From contig NZ_SNXW01000002.1 of assembly GCF_004362855.1 (NCBI RefSeq), positions 124,001 to 188,000 of the forward strand: a stretch of DNA of 64,000 nucleotides. Reading direction: 5' to 3'. The first letter of the stretch is position 1; each line of letters starts with the position of its first letter. Below, in pieces: positions 8,766-18,446 of this stretch. The position numbers were made by a program, and so were the translations under genes. The notes under the pieces are model-generated. The model was given only the letters and a program-made list of their open reading frames with translations. It was not told the DNA's origin and ran no database searches. Source of the DNA: Aquabacterium commune. Lineage in GTDB: Bacteria > Pseudomonadota > Gammaproteobacteria > Burkholderiales > Burkholderiaceae_C.

Positions 8766-9836
8766 ATGGACGCCAACCGCAGCGCCATCACCTCGGCCCG
8801 GCCCAAGCTGGAGGTCGATGGCCAGGCGCGCCCGGAGCTCGACAGCGGCCTGCTGCGCCTGCAGGTGAGCGACACCACCGATGGCCTGGCCACCTGCGAA
8901 GCCGAGTTCGGCAACTGGGGCGCCAACGCGCAAGGCCAGCTCGGCTTCCTGTGGTTCCAGCGCGATGTGCTGGAGTTCGGCAAGCGCTTCGTGGTCAAGC
9001 TGGGTGACGACACCCTGTTCGAGGGCAAGGTCACGGCCATCGAGGCGCGCTTCCCGGCCCTCACGCCGCCCACGCTGGTGGTGCGCGTGGACGACCCGCT
9101 GCAGGACCTGCGCATGACCCGCCGCACCCGCAGCTTCGAGCGCGTGAGCGATGCCGACGTGCTCCACCAGATCGCCAACGACCACGGCCTGCAGACCGAT
9201 GTCAACCTGTCCGGCCCGACCTGGCCCTTGCTGGTGCAGGCCAACGAAAGCGACCTGGCCTTCCTGCGCCGCCGCATGCTGGTGGCCGATGCCGACTTGG
9301 TCGTCGCCGACGGCAAGCTCACCGCCCACCCCCGCCCCAGCCGCCCACGCCCGGCGATGACGCTGGTGCACGGCGGCACGCTGCGGCGCTTCCACGTCGC
9401 GGCCGACCTGGCCCACCAGCGCACCTCACTGCACTGCACGGGCTGGGACGTGGCCAACAAGCAAGCGGTGTCGGAAGAAGCCACGACCAGCAGCCTGGGC
9501 AACGAGGCCAGCGCGGGCGACAGCGGCCCACAGATCCTGCAACAGGCCTTCGGCGCGCGGCATGACACCGTCTCGCACCGCTTCCCCTCGGATGCGGCCA
9601 GCGCGCGCAGCGAGGCCGAATCTCACCTGCGTGCGCTCGCCCGCCGCTTCGTGCGCGGCCACGGCGAGACCGACACCGACGTGCGCCTGCGCTCTGGCGC
9701 CAGCGTGCAGCTCGACGGCCTGGGCCCTTTGTTCAGCGGCGCCTACGGCCTCAGCGAGGTGCTGCACCGCTTCGATGACACCCATGGCCTGCGCACCGAA
9801 TTCACGGTCGAACGCGCCTGGCTGGGGAGGCCCTGA
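8766..9836 (+). CDS. gp27-like baseplate hub protein (N-terminal half of Pvc8/VgrG)
   Basis: A 356-aa protein of the phage late control D / gp27 hub type. It has SARPKLEVDGQARPEL near the start, LVVRVDDPLQDLRMTRRTR, then DVLHQIANDHGL and an ESDLAFLRRRM segment, as in VgrG gp27-like domains. In many systems this domain is fused to the gp5 spike; here the spike is the next ORF, overlapping by one base (TGATG). The hub would form a trimer joining the hexameric tube to the trimeric spike. Confidence 0.88.
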   Translation: MDANRSAITSARPKLEVDGQARPELDSGLLRLQVSDTTDGLATCEAEFGNWGANAQGQLGFLWFQRDVLEFGKRFVVKLGDDTLFEGKVTAIEARFPALTPPTLVVRVDDPLQDLRMTRRTRSFERVSDADVLHQIANDHGLQTDVNLSGPTWPLLVQANESDLAFLRRRMLVADADLVVADGKLTAHPRPSRPRPAMTLVHGGTLRRFHVAADLAHQRTSLHCTGWDVANKQAVSEEATTSSLGNEASAGDSGPQILQQAFGARHDTVSHRFPSDAASARSEAESHLRALARRFVRGHGETDTDVRLRSGASVQLDGLGPLFSGAYGLSEVLHRFDDTHGLRTEFTVERAWLGRP

Positions 9837-10570
9837 TGCTCGCAACCCTCGCACCCACCGGGCACGACGCCCTCGACAGCCTGCTCCACGCCCGCACACC
9901 CGTGGGTTGGGGCGGCTTGTTCCACGGCGTTCACCCCGCCATCGTCACCGACCTGCGCGACCCCGACAGCCAGGGCCGCGTGAAGGTGCGCCTGCCCTGG
10001 TTGCCCGACAGCGGGGGTGCCGCCTGCGAACTCTGGGCGCGCCTGAGCACCCTGATGGGTGGCAACAACCGCGGCTCCTGGTTCATCCCCGATGTCGATG
10101 ACGAGGTGCTGCTGGCCTTCGAAGGCGGCGACCTGCGGCGGCCCTTCGTCATCGGGGCGCTGTGGAACGGCCGCGACGCCCCGCCGCAGCAGATGGACGG
10201 CAGCGCGCAAAACAACCTCAAGGTGCTGCGTTCGCGCAATGGCGTGAAGCTCACCATGGACGACAGCAACGGCCAGGAGCAGTTCATCGTCGAAACGCCG
10301 GGCGGCCAGAAGGTCACGCTCAAAGACGGCCCCGGCGCCATCGAGATCGAAGACAGCAACGGCAATTCGGTGAAGCTCGAAACATCGGGCATCACCGTCA
10401 ACGCCTCGGCCAAGGTCACGGTGCAAGCCAGCCTCGTCGAGGTCTCGGCCAGCATGGTCACGGTCGATGCGGGCATGAGCAAGTTCAGCGGTGTGCTCAA
10501 GGCCGACACCGTCATCTGCAACAGCATCATCAGCGCCTCCTACACGCCGGGCGCGGGCAACATCTGGTGA
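9836..10570 (+). CDS. gp5-like spike / baseplate protein V (C-terminal half of Pvc8/VgrG)
   Basis: A 244-aa central spike protein. Residues about 35-120 form an OB-fold of the gpV/VgrG type (VTDLRDPDSQGRVKVRLPW, then GSWFIPDVDDEVLLAFEGGD and PFVIGALWNG). Residues about 130-230 are repeated short strands (VKLTMDD, VTLKDG, IEIEDSNGNS, VTVQASLVEVSA) expected to make a trimeric beta-helical needle. No lysozyme or extension domain is fused. It is coupled to the hub gene upstream, and a GTG at 10567 overlaps its stop. Confidence 0.92.
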   Translation: MLATLAPTGHDALDSLLHARTPVGWGGLFHGVHPAIVTDLRDPDSQGRVKVRLPWLPDSGGAACELWARLSTLMGGNNRGSWFIPDVDDEVLLAFEGGDLRRPFVIGALWNGRDAPPQQMDGSAQNNLKVLRSRNGVKLTMDDSNGQEQFIVETPGGQKVTLKDGPGAIEIEDSNGNSVKLETSGITVNASAKVTVQASLVEVSASMVTVDAGMSKFSGVLKADTVICNSIISASYTPGAGNIW

Positions 10571-10575
10571 GCACC

Positions 10576-12645
10576 ATGACGCACCCCCTGCAATGGACCG
10601 CCCCGGCGCCCTTCTGGCGCACTGGCGAAGCCGCACGCGCCGTGCCTGGCCTGATCGCGCAACCGCAAATCCTGCGCTTCGCCACCGACGACTTCATGGA
10701 CGAAGTGCTGTCCACCCTGGCCCAGCACCCCCAGGCCCTGCCCGAGTACACCGCCCAGGCCGAAACCTGGCGCGCGCCGCACGCCGGCCCCAAGCCCAAC
10801 CCCGCCGCCTGGCTGGAACGCCCGCCCAGCCGCCTCCTGCCCCTGGCCCGACAAGCCCGTGCCAAGGCGCAGGCCCTGCCCGCCGTGGCCTTGCCGCAGC
10901 CGCTCAAGCTCTACCAGGCCGCGCACCAGCGGCACTACCTGGTGGCCGGCTCGCTGGTCTGCCAGACGCCCGGCCTGCCTGACCGCGCCGTCGATGCGGG
11001 CAAGCAGAAGGTGTCTTTCGTGCTGCGTCGCTTGTTCCTGAAAACCGAGCTCAAGGCCACCACCGGCATCGACCCGCGCCGCGCCTTGAAGCAGCCCGAC
11101 CCCGCCCACATGGACGAGTGGGTCGAGCACGCCTGGGTGCTGTCGGGCAAGAGCGGGCATTGGCAGGTCGCGCAAGGCGCCGAGGTGGCCGCGGGCCGCG
11201 TCAAGCTGGTCAAAGGCGAAGAGCGCCTGGCGACCTTCCCGACCCGCTACGTGGATGCCCAGCGTCAAGCGCGCCGCCTGTTCGTGGGCAGCGTGCCGGT
11301 GGGCCGCCGCGAGACCTACCAGTCGGCCAGCCGCATGGACACCGCGCCCACGGCCAGTGAGGAAGCCGCGCACGCACGCACCACGCAGTTCCGCGTCGAT
11401 GTGCTGGCGCCCTGGCGCGCGCTGGTCAACACCGCCCGCACCCTGGCCGACACGCCCGCGCCGTCCATCTACGCCCGCGAAGCTTTCGACGACAAAACCG
11501 GCGCCTTGATCGACCCCAGCAAGATCGACCCGGCCCGCCTGCGCGCCCTGCGCAGCCAGTTGCAGCTCAGCACCTGGTACGCCTTGCTCGACCTGCGCGC
11601 CTGGCTGGCCGCCCACCTGCCCGACTACCTGGATTGGCTGGACGATGGCGAGGTGGGCACGCCGCCCGGCAGCAGCGCCGTGGCCAGCTTCCACGCCCTG
11701 CTCCAGCGCGTGCGCCAGCCCGATGCGATGCGCAACGGCCCGCGCCCCATCACCGACCCCGACAGCGCCTACGCCACCACCGAGCTGGCCGTGGACCTGC
11801 CCGACGCCCTGCGCCGCATCGGCGAGTTCAGCGAGGTGCTGGAAAACGCCTTGTCCGGCAGCACGGACTTCGCCACCACGCCGTTCGAGATCCCGGCCCA
11901 GGGCGTGGCCAAGCCCGCCCACTGGCCCAACTTCCTCTTCCTGCTGGTGGACCCGCTGCACGAGGTGGCCACGCCGCTCAACAGCGCCGAGGCGCCGCCC
12001 AACTCGCCCGACGACTTTCCCGCCGAGCAACGCCAGACCCGCATCGAAGCCCTGGCCGAGCACCTGCCCGAGGCCGACTACAGCCTGCTGGCCAAGGCGC
12101 CCGAGCCCTCCCTGGCCAGCCTCACACCCACCGACATGCGCGAGGGCTGGTACGTCATGCGCCTGGTCTATGAGCGACCTGACTGCGCGCCCTTCGAAGG
12201 CACCGTCATCAGCGCCGCCACCGTGCCCTTCCAGATGGCCGGCTTCTTCGACCCGGACGCGCCCGCGCGCCCCATCCGCATCGGCCTGCCGGTGGACATC
12301 AGCCCGGCCGGCCTGCGCAAGTTCGACAAAAACACCGTCTTCATGATGTCCGACATGCTGTGCGGCCACCTCGACCGCTTCCGCGGCATCACCTTCGGCG
12401 ACCTCGTGCTCAGCGTGCTGCCCTGGCCCTTCCACAAGGACTTCAACGTCGCCGACAAGGGCCCGTGCAAGCAGCAGGACATGTCGCTGGGCGTGATGTG
12501 CTCGCTGTCGATCCCCATCATCACCATCTGCGCACTGATCTTGCTGACCATCATCGTCAGCCTGCTGGACTTCATCTTCCGCTGGCTGCCGCTGTTCATC
12601 GTGTGCTTCCCCCTGCCCGGCTTCAAAGCCAGAAAGGCCCCGTGA
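10576..12645 (+). CDS. eCIS-embedded protein with C-terminal membrane segments
   Basis: A 689-aa protein of unrecognised family lying between the spike and gp25-like genes. The first 630 residues look soluble and alpha-rich. The last about 50 residues contain two closely spaced hydrophobic stretches (IPIITICALILLTIIVSLLD, then FIFRWLPLFIVCFPLPGF) followed by a basic tail, so a C-terminal membrane anchor or hairpin is likely. A GTG at 10567 overlapping the spike stop is an alternative start. Its stop overlaps the gp25 start (TGATG). Inference: it could tether the assembled particle to a membrane, or it could be a tail-anchored toxin; sequence alone does not decide. Confidence 0.7.
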   Translation: MTHPLQWTAPAPFWRTGEAARAVPGLIAQPQILRFATDDFMDEVLSTLAQHPQALPEYTAQAETWRAPHAGPKPNPAAWLERPPSRLLPLARQARAKAQALPAVALPQPLKLYQAAHQRHYLVAGSLVCQTPGLPDRAVDAGKQKVSFVLRRLFLKTELKATTGIDPRRALKQPDPAHMDEWVEHAWVLSGKSGHWQVAQGAEVAAGRVKLVKGEERLATFPTRYVDAQRQARRLFVGSVPVGRRETYQSASRMDTAPTASEEAAHARTTQFRVDVLAPWRALVNTARTLADTPAPSIYAREAFDDKTGALIDPSKIDPARLRALRSQLQLSTWYALLDLRAWLAAHLPDYLDWLDDGEVGTPPGSSAVASFHALLQRVRQPDAMRNGPRPITDPDSAYATTELAVDLPDALRRIGEFSEVLENALSGSTDFATTPFEIPAQGVAKPAHWPNFLFLLVDPLHEVATPLNSAEAPPNSPDDFPAEQRQTRIEALAEHLPEADYSLLAKAPEPSLASLTPTDMREGWYVMRLVYERPDCAPFEGTVISAATVPFQMAGFFDPDAPARPIRIGLPVDISPAGLRKFDKNTVFMMSDMLCGHLDRFRGITFGDLVLSVLPWPFHKDFNVADKGPCKQQDMSLGVMCSLSIPIITICALILLTIIVSLLDFIFRWLPLFIVCFPLPGFKARKAP

Positions 12646-13037
12646 TGGACAGCGCACGCGTCTATGGCCGAGGCATGGCCTTCCCGCCGCGGGTGGGGGC
12701 CGATGGCCGCATCGCCTGGTCGGAGGGCGAGCCCAACGTCCGCGAGGCCATCCGCATCGTCCTGAGCACCGAGCCGGGCGAACGCCTGCGCCTGCCTGCC
12801 TTCGGCGCCGGCCTGCGCCGCTTCCTGTTCGAGCCCAACACCCTGGCCACGCACACGCTCATCCGCCAGACCATCGCCGAGGCGCTCAAGCGCTGGGAGC
12901 CGCGCATCCAGGTCGAGGCCGTCGAGGTGCAGGTGGACGAGGCCGATGCCGAATCGGCACTCGCCACCATCACCTACCGCCTCGTGGCCACGCAGGTGCA
13001 AGAGCGCGTGTCGCTGCGCGTGGGGGTGTCGGCATGA
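12645..13037 (+). CDS. gp25-like baseplate wedge protein (Pvc9/Afp9-like)
   Basis: A 130-aa member of the gpW/gp25 family, the most conserved baseplate wedge component. The core motif EAIRIVLSTEPGERLRLPAF and the following GLRRFLFEPNT match the family EPR-type motif region. Length is typical. The start was chosen at the TGATG overlap with the membrane-protein gene. Sheath polymerisation would nucleate on a ring containing this protein. Confidence 0.95.
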   Translation: MDSARVYGRGMAFPPRVGADGRIAWSEGEPNVREAIRIVLSTEPGERLRLPAFGAGLRRFLFEPNTLATHTLIRQTIAEALKRWEPRIQVEAVEVQVDEADAESALATITYRLVATQVQERVSLRVGVSA

Positions 13038-13100
13038 AGACACCGCTGCACGCTGCGCTGAGCCAAGCACCGACCTTGGACTGAACCCGAGACACCCACC

Positions 13101-15362
13101 ATGCCGCTCCAAGTCCCCAGCATCGACGACCGCCGCTACGCCGACCTCGTGCGCGACACCCTGGCGCGCGTGCCCGTGCACACGCCCGAGTGGACGCAGC
13201 TCTCCGAGAGCGACCCCGGCGTCACCCTGGTCGAGCTCTTCGCCTTCCTGACCGAGAGCCTGCTCTACCGCGCCAACCGCGTGCCCGAGGTCAGCCGCGC
13301 CAAGTTCCTGCGCCTGCTGGGCGTGCCGCTGGCCGCCGTCACCCCGGCCCAGGGCCTGTGCGTGTTCAGCAGCAACCGGGTCGATGGCGTGGTGCCCACC
13401 CTGGCCCAAGCCACCGAAGTGCGCGCTGGCGCCATCGCCTTCCGCACAGCGGGCGCCATCGACGTGCTGCCGCTGGAAAGCCGCGCCTTCGTCAAGCAGC
13501 GCGTGCAGCTCAGCGCCACCGACCAGGCCTACTACGAGCTGCTCTACAAAACGGTGGACCCGAGCGCGAACACACCGCAACTCGACAGCTACGAAACCCG
13601 CGAGCTCGATGGCAGCCGCAGCGTCTCGCTCAGTGGCGACACGGTGGATGGCGCCTTGTGGATCGCGCTGCTCGCCACACCCGGCACCACCGCGGCACAG
13701 GCGGCGCAAGCCCTGGCCGGCAAGACCTTGAGCTTGGGCCTGGTGCCCGACGTCGATGGCCAGCCGCGCACCCTGGGCACGGTCGGCCAAGGCCTGGTGC
13801 AAGGCGAGCCTGAAGCCCTGGTCAGCTACGCCCTGCCGAAGGTCAGCACCCCGGCCGACGGCAGCGCCCCCACGGCGCAGTACAGCGCGCTGCAACCGGC
13901 GCGCGCAGCCGATGTGCTCAACGGCCCCGGCATCGTCGAGCTGCCCCTGCCCGCCCGCGCCGCCGACATCGCCACCTGGGACAACCTCGACCCGCTGGAA
14001 GCCGGCGTGGGCGACTTCCCCCCCGCGCTGGAAGATTCGGCCGTGGCCGGGCGCATCGTCACCTGGGTGCGCGTGACACCATCGAGCTCGGCCGGTGCGC
14101 GCATGCGCTGGGCCGGCGTGAACGCCACCCTGATCGAACAGCGCGTGGCCGTGCGCAACGAGCTGCTGGGCACGGGCGACGGCCAACCCGACCAGCGCTA
14201 CACCCTGGCACGCAGCGGCGTGGTGCCTGAATCTGCCGTGGTCCAGGTCATCGACACCGCCGGCCCCAGCACCTGGACGGCGGTGGACGACCTGCTGGCC
14301 GCTGGCCCCGAGGTGCGGGTGGCGGGCAGCCAGGCAGGACTGGGCAGCCGCGTGACCGACCCGCGCCCGGTGGACGCCTACCTGATCGACCCCGAAGCCG
14401 GCACCGTGCGCTTCGGCGATGGCCTGCGTGGCCGCCGCCCGCCACAAGGCGCGCGCATCATCGCGCAGTACGACGTGTGCGAAGGCCGTGCCGGCAACGT
14501 GCCCGCAGGCGCCATCCGCAGCGGCCCCGGCCTGCCCGGTGGCGTGCAGGTGCGCAACCCCTTGCCCACCTGGGGCGGTGCCGACGCGGAAGACGTGGCC
14601 AGCGGCGAAAAGCGCGTCTCGGCCTTCGTGCGCCACCGCGACCGCCTCGTCACCGCCGACGACTTCGCCGAAATCGCCCGCCGCGCGCCGGGCGTGGACA
14701 TCGCCCGCGTGGAAGTGCTGGCCGCCTACCACCCCGACCTCGGCCTGACCCAGCCCGGTGACGCGCCCGGCGTCGTCACGCTGATGCTGGTGCCGCGCCA
14801 CGACCCCGTCCAGCCCGACGCCCCGCTGCCCGACCGCGCCTTCATCGACGCGCTGTGCCACCACCTCGACGCGCGCCGCCTCATCACCACCGAGCTGGTG
14901 CTGCGGGGGCCACAGTACCTGCCGATCTGGCTGTCGGTGGGCATCACCGTGGCAGGCGGCCACACCGTGCCCGAGGTGCGCGACGCCGTCAAAGCCCGCC
15001 TGCGCGCCGTGCTGGCCCCTTCGCGCACCGACGGCGCCACCGACCTGCCCGGCCTGGCCGACGGCTGGCCGCTGGGCCGTGCCGTCAACCGCCTGGAGCT
15101 GATGGCCGAGGCCGCGCGCGTGCCCGGCGTGCTGCGCGTCAACGGCCTGAAGCTGGCGCAAGGCGATGGCAGCGACGTGCCCGAAGAGCTGCCCCTGCGC
15201 GGCCTGCAACTGCCGCGCCTGCTGGGCCTGAGCGTGGAGCTGGGCGACGCCATCCCCATCAACAACCTGCTCGGCCAGGGCAGTGGCGACGGCAGCGGCC
15301 AGGCCCACAGCGGCGCACGTGGCCGCGTGGTGCCCGTGCCCACCGTGCCGCGCGAGTGTTGA
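13101..15362 (+). CDS. Baseplate J-like wedge protein (Pvc11/Afp11-like)
   Basis: A 753-aa baseplate protein of the gpJ/gp6-like class. It opens with VPSIDDRRYADLVRDTL and has WTQLSESDPGVTLVELFAFL and LLYRANRVPEVSRAKFLRLL, diagnostic of the putative baseplate assembly family in eCIS. A late segment (RFGDGLRGRRPPQGARI and the ASGEKRVSAFVRHRDRLVT region) is the J-like core. A 63-nt spacer separates it from the gp25 gene. It would form the wedge ring around the hub. Confidence 0.92.
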   Translation: MPLQVPSIDDRRYADLVRDTLARVPVHTPEWTQLSESDPGVTLVELFAFLTESLLYRANRVPEVSRAKFLRLLGVPLAAVTPAQGLCVFSSNRVDGVVPTLAQATEVRAGAIAFRTAGAIDVLPLESRAFVKQRVQLSATDQAYYELLYKTVDPSANTPQLDSYETRELDGSRSVSLSGDTVDGALWIALLATPGTTAAQAAQALAGKTLSLGLVPDVDGQPRTLGTVGQGLVQGEPEALVSYALPKVSTPADGSAPTAQYSALQPARAADVLNGPGIVELPLPARAADIATWDNLDPLEAGVGDFPPALEDSAVAGRIVTWVRVTPSSSAGARMRWAGVNATLIEQRVAVRNELLGTGDGQPDQRYTLARSGVVPESAVVQVIDTAGPSTWTAVDDLLAAGPEVRVAGSQAGLGSRVTDPRPVDAYLIDPEAGTVRFGDGLRGRRPPQGARIIAQYDVCEGRAGNVPAGAIRSGPGLPGGVQVRNPLPTWGGADAEDVASGEKRVSAFVRHRDRLVTADDFAEIARRAPGVDIARVEVLAAYHPDLGLTQPGDAPGVVTLMLVPRHDPVQPDAPLPDRAFIDALCHHLDARRLITTELVLRGPQYLPIWLSVGITVAGGHTVPEVRDAVKARLRAVLAPSRTDGATDLPGLADGWPLGRAVNRLELMAEAARVPGVLRVNGLKLAQGDGSDVPEELPLRGLQLPRLLGLSVELGDAIPINNLLGQGSGDGSGQAHSGARGRVVPVPTVPREC

Positions 15363-15404
15363 TCACGGGCTGACCCCCACGAAGAACAGGACACAGGAGC
15401 CCCC

Positions 15405-18400
15405 ATGCAAGACGCCAACGGTTCGCGCTTCGCCCTGGTGCTCGGTCGCCAGGACTGGGGCCAGTGCCGCCTGGACGCCGCCGCCTGGCCCGGCCAGCCG
15501 CTGCTGGACACGCTGTGGTCCGACGAGGCCGAAAGCGAGGCCGCGCCCCTGGCCTTCGACGCCGCCCAAGCCAGCATCGGCCTGGCACAGCGGGTCAGCC
15601 GCTTCGTGCCTGCCAAGGGCGATGTGGCCCCCTCGACCGCGCAACGCCTGGGCGCGGCGGCCGACGCCAACGGCAACATCTACGCCATCGTGGACGGCGG
15701 CAGCCGCATCACCGTGCGCAACGCCGGCACCGGCCGCGTCAGCACCTTCTGGCCGGTCAGCACGCCCGCGCCCACACCCGAGCCCGGAGCCTTCGCCCCT
15801 GCCGAGCCCGCTGAGCCGCCATCGCCGCAGCACTTTGCGGGCCTGGCTGTGACGCGCGCGCACTACCTCGTGGTGGGCGTGAAGCCGGTCAGCACGCCGC
15901 GCTCGGGCTTCCTCGTCTTCGACCTGCTGGCCGGTGGCCCGCCCCTGCCACTGAGCTGGCCCCTGCCCTGGGTGATGTCGCCGCTGGACATGGCCGCGCG
16001 GCCCTGCGGCGGCCTGGCCGTGCTCGACCGCATCGGCCACCGCGTGTGGCTGCTCAACCGCCGCCTCGGCATGGAGGCGGTCTTCCCGGTCTCGCCGCTG
16101 GCCGCGCACACACCGCCCGACTTCCAGGCCAGCGATGGTGCAAGCGGCGCAGACGGCGCAGGCGGTGCGCCACACACGCCCTCCGCCACGCCACACCAGC
16201 CCTGGTTCACGCTGCAGACCACCGCGCTGGGCGGCGGCCACCCCGTGGCCATCGAGGTGCTGCCCGATGGCGGCGTGCTGGTGCTCGACGAGGCCGGCGC
16301 CGATGGCTTCGCGCTGGTCAGCCTCTACGTCGGCGGGGTGCTGCAGGCCCAGGCCTCGGCCAGCGACGTGCTGCGCGTGACGCCCGTCCAAGACCGCCCC
16401 GGCCTGAGCCTGCGCGGCTTCGACTTCGCCTTCCACGCCGACGGCCCGGGCAGCATCCAACGCAAACCGCCGCGGCTGGTGCTGGTGTCCACCGAGGGCA
16501 ACCAGGCCTACGTCTTCGAGCTGCTGTGGGACGCCGCCCAGCCGCACACCCTCCAACTCGCGGCCCAGGCCGGCTACCTGCCGCTCAAACGCTACGGTGG
16601 GCTGCAACTGGTGAGCCGCGGCCTGGCGCAGGTCGAAGGCGACACCGGCCTGCTCTACGCCAGCGAGGCCAACTGGCTGCCCCTGGTCGCCCAGCGCCGG
16701 CCGCGCCACGTGCCCGAAGCCGCCCTGCTGACCGTGCCCTTCGATGGCGGCGACCCCGGCTGCGTCTGGCACCGCGTCATGCTGGACGCCTGCATCCCGG
16801 CCGGCTGCCGCGTGCAAGTGGCCAGCCGCTGGTCGGATGACGCCGCGCTGCTGCCCGACCTGCCCTTCACCGACGAACCCACGCCCCTGCTGCGCCCCAA
16901 CGGCAGCGAGCTGCCCTGGCTGATCGAAGGCCCTGGCGCCACCACCGACGCCGCCCGTGGCCACGGCACCTGGGAGCTGCTGCTGCAAGGTGCCCGCGGA
17001 CGCTGGCTGCAGCTGCGCCTGACGCTGCAGGGCAACGAGTTGAGCACGCCCCGCATCACCACCTTGCGCGCCTGGCGACCGCGCTTTTCCTACCTGCAGC
17101 ACTACCTGCCTGCAAGCTACCGCGAAGACGCCGCCTCGGCCGATTTCCTCGAGCGCTTCCTGGCCAACTTCGAAGGGCAGTTCACCGCGCTGGAAGACCG
17201 CATTGCCACCGCCCGCGCGCTGTTCGACGTGCGCAGCGCCCCGGCCGACACGCTGGACTGGTTGGCCGGCTGGCTCGGCCTGGTGCTGGACCCCGCGCTC
17301 GACGAGGCGCGCCGGCGCCAACTCATCCGCCACGCCATGCCGCTCTACCAGTACCGCGGCACACCCCAGGCCTTGCGCCTGGCGGTGCAACTGGCCCTCT
17401 CGCCCTGCGTGCCCGATGCCGATTTCGCCCTGCCCGCGCGCTCGCAGGAAGCGCCCCGCGGCGTGCGCCTGGTCGAGGGCTACCTGACGCGCTCCCTGCC
17501 GCCAGCGCTGCTCGGCGAAACCGTCGTCACGCCGGACGATGCCCCGCGCGTGGTCACACCCGGTGCGCGCTGGACGCTCAACGAAGGCGCCGAAGGCCTG
17601 CACCGCCGCTGGCGCGACTGGCGCATCGCACGGGGTCTGGCCAAGGGCGCAGACACCGCCACGCGCTTCAGCCCCTTGCCCCCCGCCGACGTGCCCGCCG
17701 GCACACTCGCCGCCTGGACGGCTTTTTGCCAGATCACCCTGGGCGCCGTGCCCACCCTGGCATCTGACCTCGACACCGCTTGGCGACGCTGGGTGGCCAC
17801 CGGGCAAGACGCCGGCCTGGGCCTGCCCCTGCCTGCGCGCTGGCCGCAAAGCAACGCCGCACAACAAAGCGCCTGGCGAAAGTTCATCGCGCAGCTCGAC
17901 CCCCTGTTGCTGCGCCAGCTGCGCCGCTGGCAGGCCGCCGTGGCGCGCAGGCACGTCCGCATCGGCCTGTACCAGCGCGACACCGCCAGCACCTGGCCCG
18001 CGTTCGACGTGCTGCCGCCGCCCACCGAGCTGCCATCGAACCCCGCGGCGCTGGCCGACTGGGCGCTGTTCGAAACCCGCGTGGCGCCCATCGCCGCGCG
18101 CGCCCACCGCTTCAGCGTGCTGCTGCCCATCTCGGGTCCGGACACCGATGCCGACACCGTGGCCCGCCAGGTGGACCACGCCCGCCGCGTCGTGGCCCTG
18201 GCCAAACCCGCCCACACCGCCTTCGACGTCAAACCCTACTGGGCGCTGCTGCGCATCGGCCAGGTGCGCCTGGGCCTGGACACCTTGCTCGGCCTGGGCA
18301 GCCGGGAACCCGACATCGCCCCGGCCCTCGTGCTGGGCAGCGGCCACGTGGGCTCGGCGCGCCTGGGCGCCAAACCCGCCGTGCCGAACGACCGAATCTT

Positions 18401-18413
18401 GCTCGAATGCTGA
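15405..18413 (+). CDS. Tail-protein-I-like wedge with N-terminal beta-propeller-like region (Pvc12-like)
   Basis: A 1002-aa protein. Residues about 60-560 carry repeated short strand motifs such as ADANGNIYAIVDGG, GGLAVLDRIGHRVWLLN and GGVLVLDEAGADGFALV, like NHL or beta-propeller blades. Residues about 560-680 are the phage tail protein I domain (YLQHYLPASYRED, FLERFLANFEGQFTALED, TLDWLAGWLGLVL, RRRQLIRHAMPLYQYRGT). The C-terminal 320 residues resemble the extended tails of eCIS Pvc12 proteins. An AGGAG ribosome site precedes the ATG. It would link the wedges to the fibres encoded next. Confidence 0.88.
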   Translation: MQDANGSRFALVLGRQDWGQCRLDAAAWPGQPLLDTLWSDEAESEAAPLAFDAAQASIGLAQRVSRFVPAKGDVAPSTAQRLGAAADANGNIYAIVDGGSRITVRNAGTGRVSTFWPVSTPAPTPEPGAFAPAEPAEPPSPQHFAGLAVTRAHYLVVGVKPVSTPRSGFLVFDLLAGGPPLPLSWPLPWVMSPLDMAARPCGGLAVLDRIGHRVWLLNRRLGMEAVFPVSPLAAHTPPDFQASDGASGADGAGGAPHTPSATPHQPWFTLQTTALGGGHPVAIEVLPDGGVLVLDEAGADGFALVSLYVGGVLQAQASASDVLRVTPVQDRPGLSLRGFDFAFHADGPGSIQRKPPRLVLVSTEGNQAYVFELLWDAAQPHTLQLAAQAGYLPLKRYGGLQLVSRGLAQVEGDTGLLYASEANWLPLVAQRRPRHVPEAALLTVPFDGGDPGCVWHRVMLDACIPAGCRVQVASRWSDDAALLPDLPFTDEPTPLLRPNGSELPWLIEGPGATTDAARGHGTWELLLQGARGRWLQLRLTLQGNELSTPRITTLRAWRPRFSYLQHYLPASYREDAASADFLERFLANFEGQFTALEDRIATARALFDVRSAPADTLDWLAGWLGLVLDPALDEARRRQLIRHAMPLYQYRGTPQALRLAVQLALSPCVPDADFALPARSQEAPRGVRLVEGYLTRSLPPALLGETVVTPDDAPRVVTPGARWTLNEGAEGLHRRWRDWRIARGLAKGADTATRFSPLPPADVPAGTLAAWTAFCQITLGAVPTLASDLDTAWRRWVATGQDAGLGLPLPARWPQSNAAQQSAWRKFIAQLDPLLLRQLRRWQAAVARRHVRIGLYQRDTASTWPAFDVLPPPTELPSNPAALADWALFETRVAPIAARAHRFSVLLPISGPDTDADTVARQVDHARRVVALAKPAHTAFDVKPYWALLRIGQVRLGLDTLLGLGSREPDIAPALVLGSGHVGSARLGAKPAVPNDRILLEC

Positions 18414-18446
18414 CGGCCTTGCGCCGCCAAACTGGAGGAATTGAAC

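Noticed and set aside
1906..10570. Type VI secretion system.
   Set aside because: Two sheath and two tube paralogs of eCIS type, DUF4255 and a Pvc15-type ATPase are present, while TssJ/L/M, TssB/C-type sheath halves and ClpV are not.
13034..13084. Mini-ORF of 16 codons overlapping the gp25 stop by ATGA.
   Set aside because: Too short and with no recognisable features; more likely a spacer before the J-like gene.
12168..15308. Very long minus-strand open frame (over 1000 codons) opposite the gp25 and J genes, and similar ones at 5733-7760 and 15363-18647.
   Set aside because: Composition is dominated by His, Gln, Gly, Arg and Ala as expected for the antisense of GC-rich coding DNA; the opposite strand carries clear families throughout.
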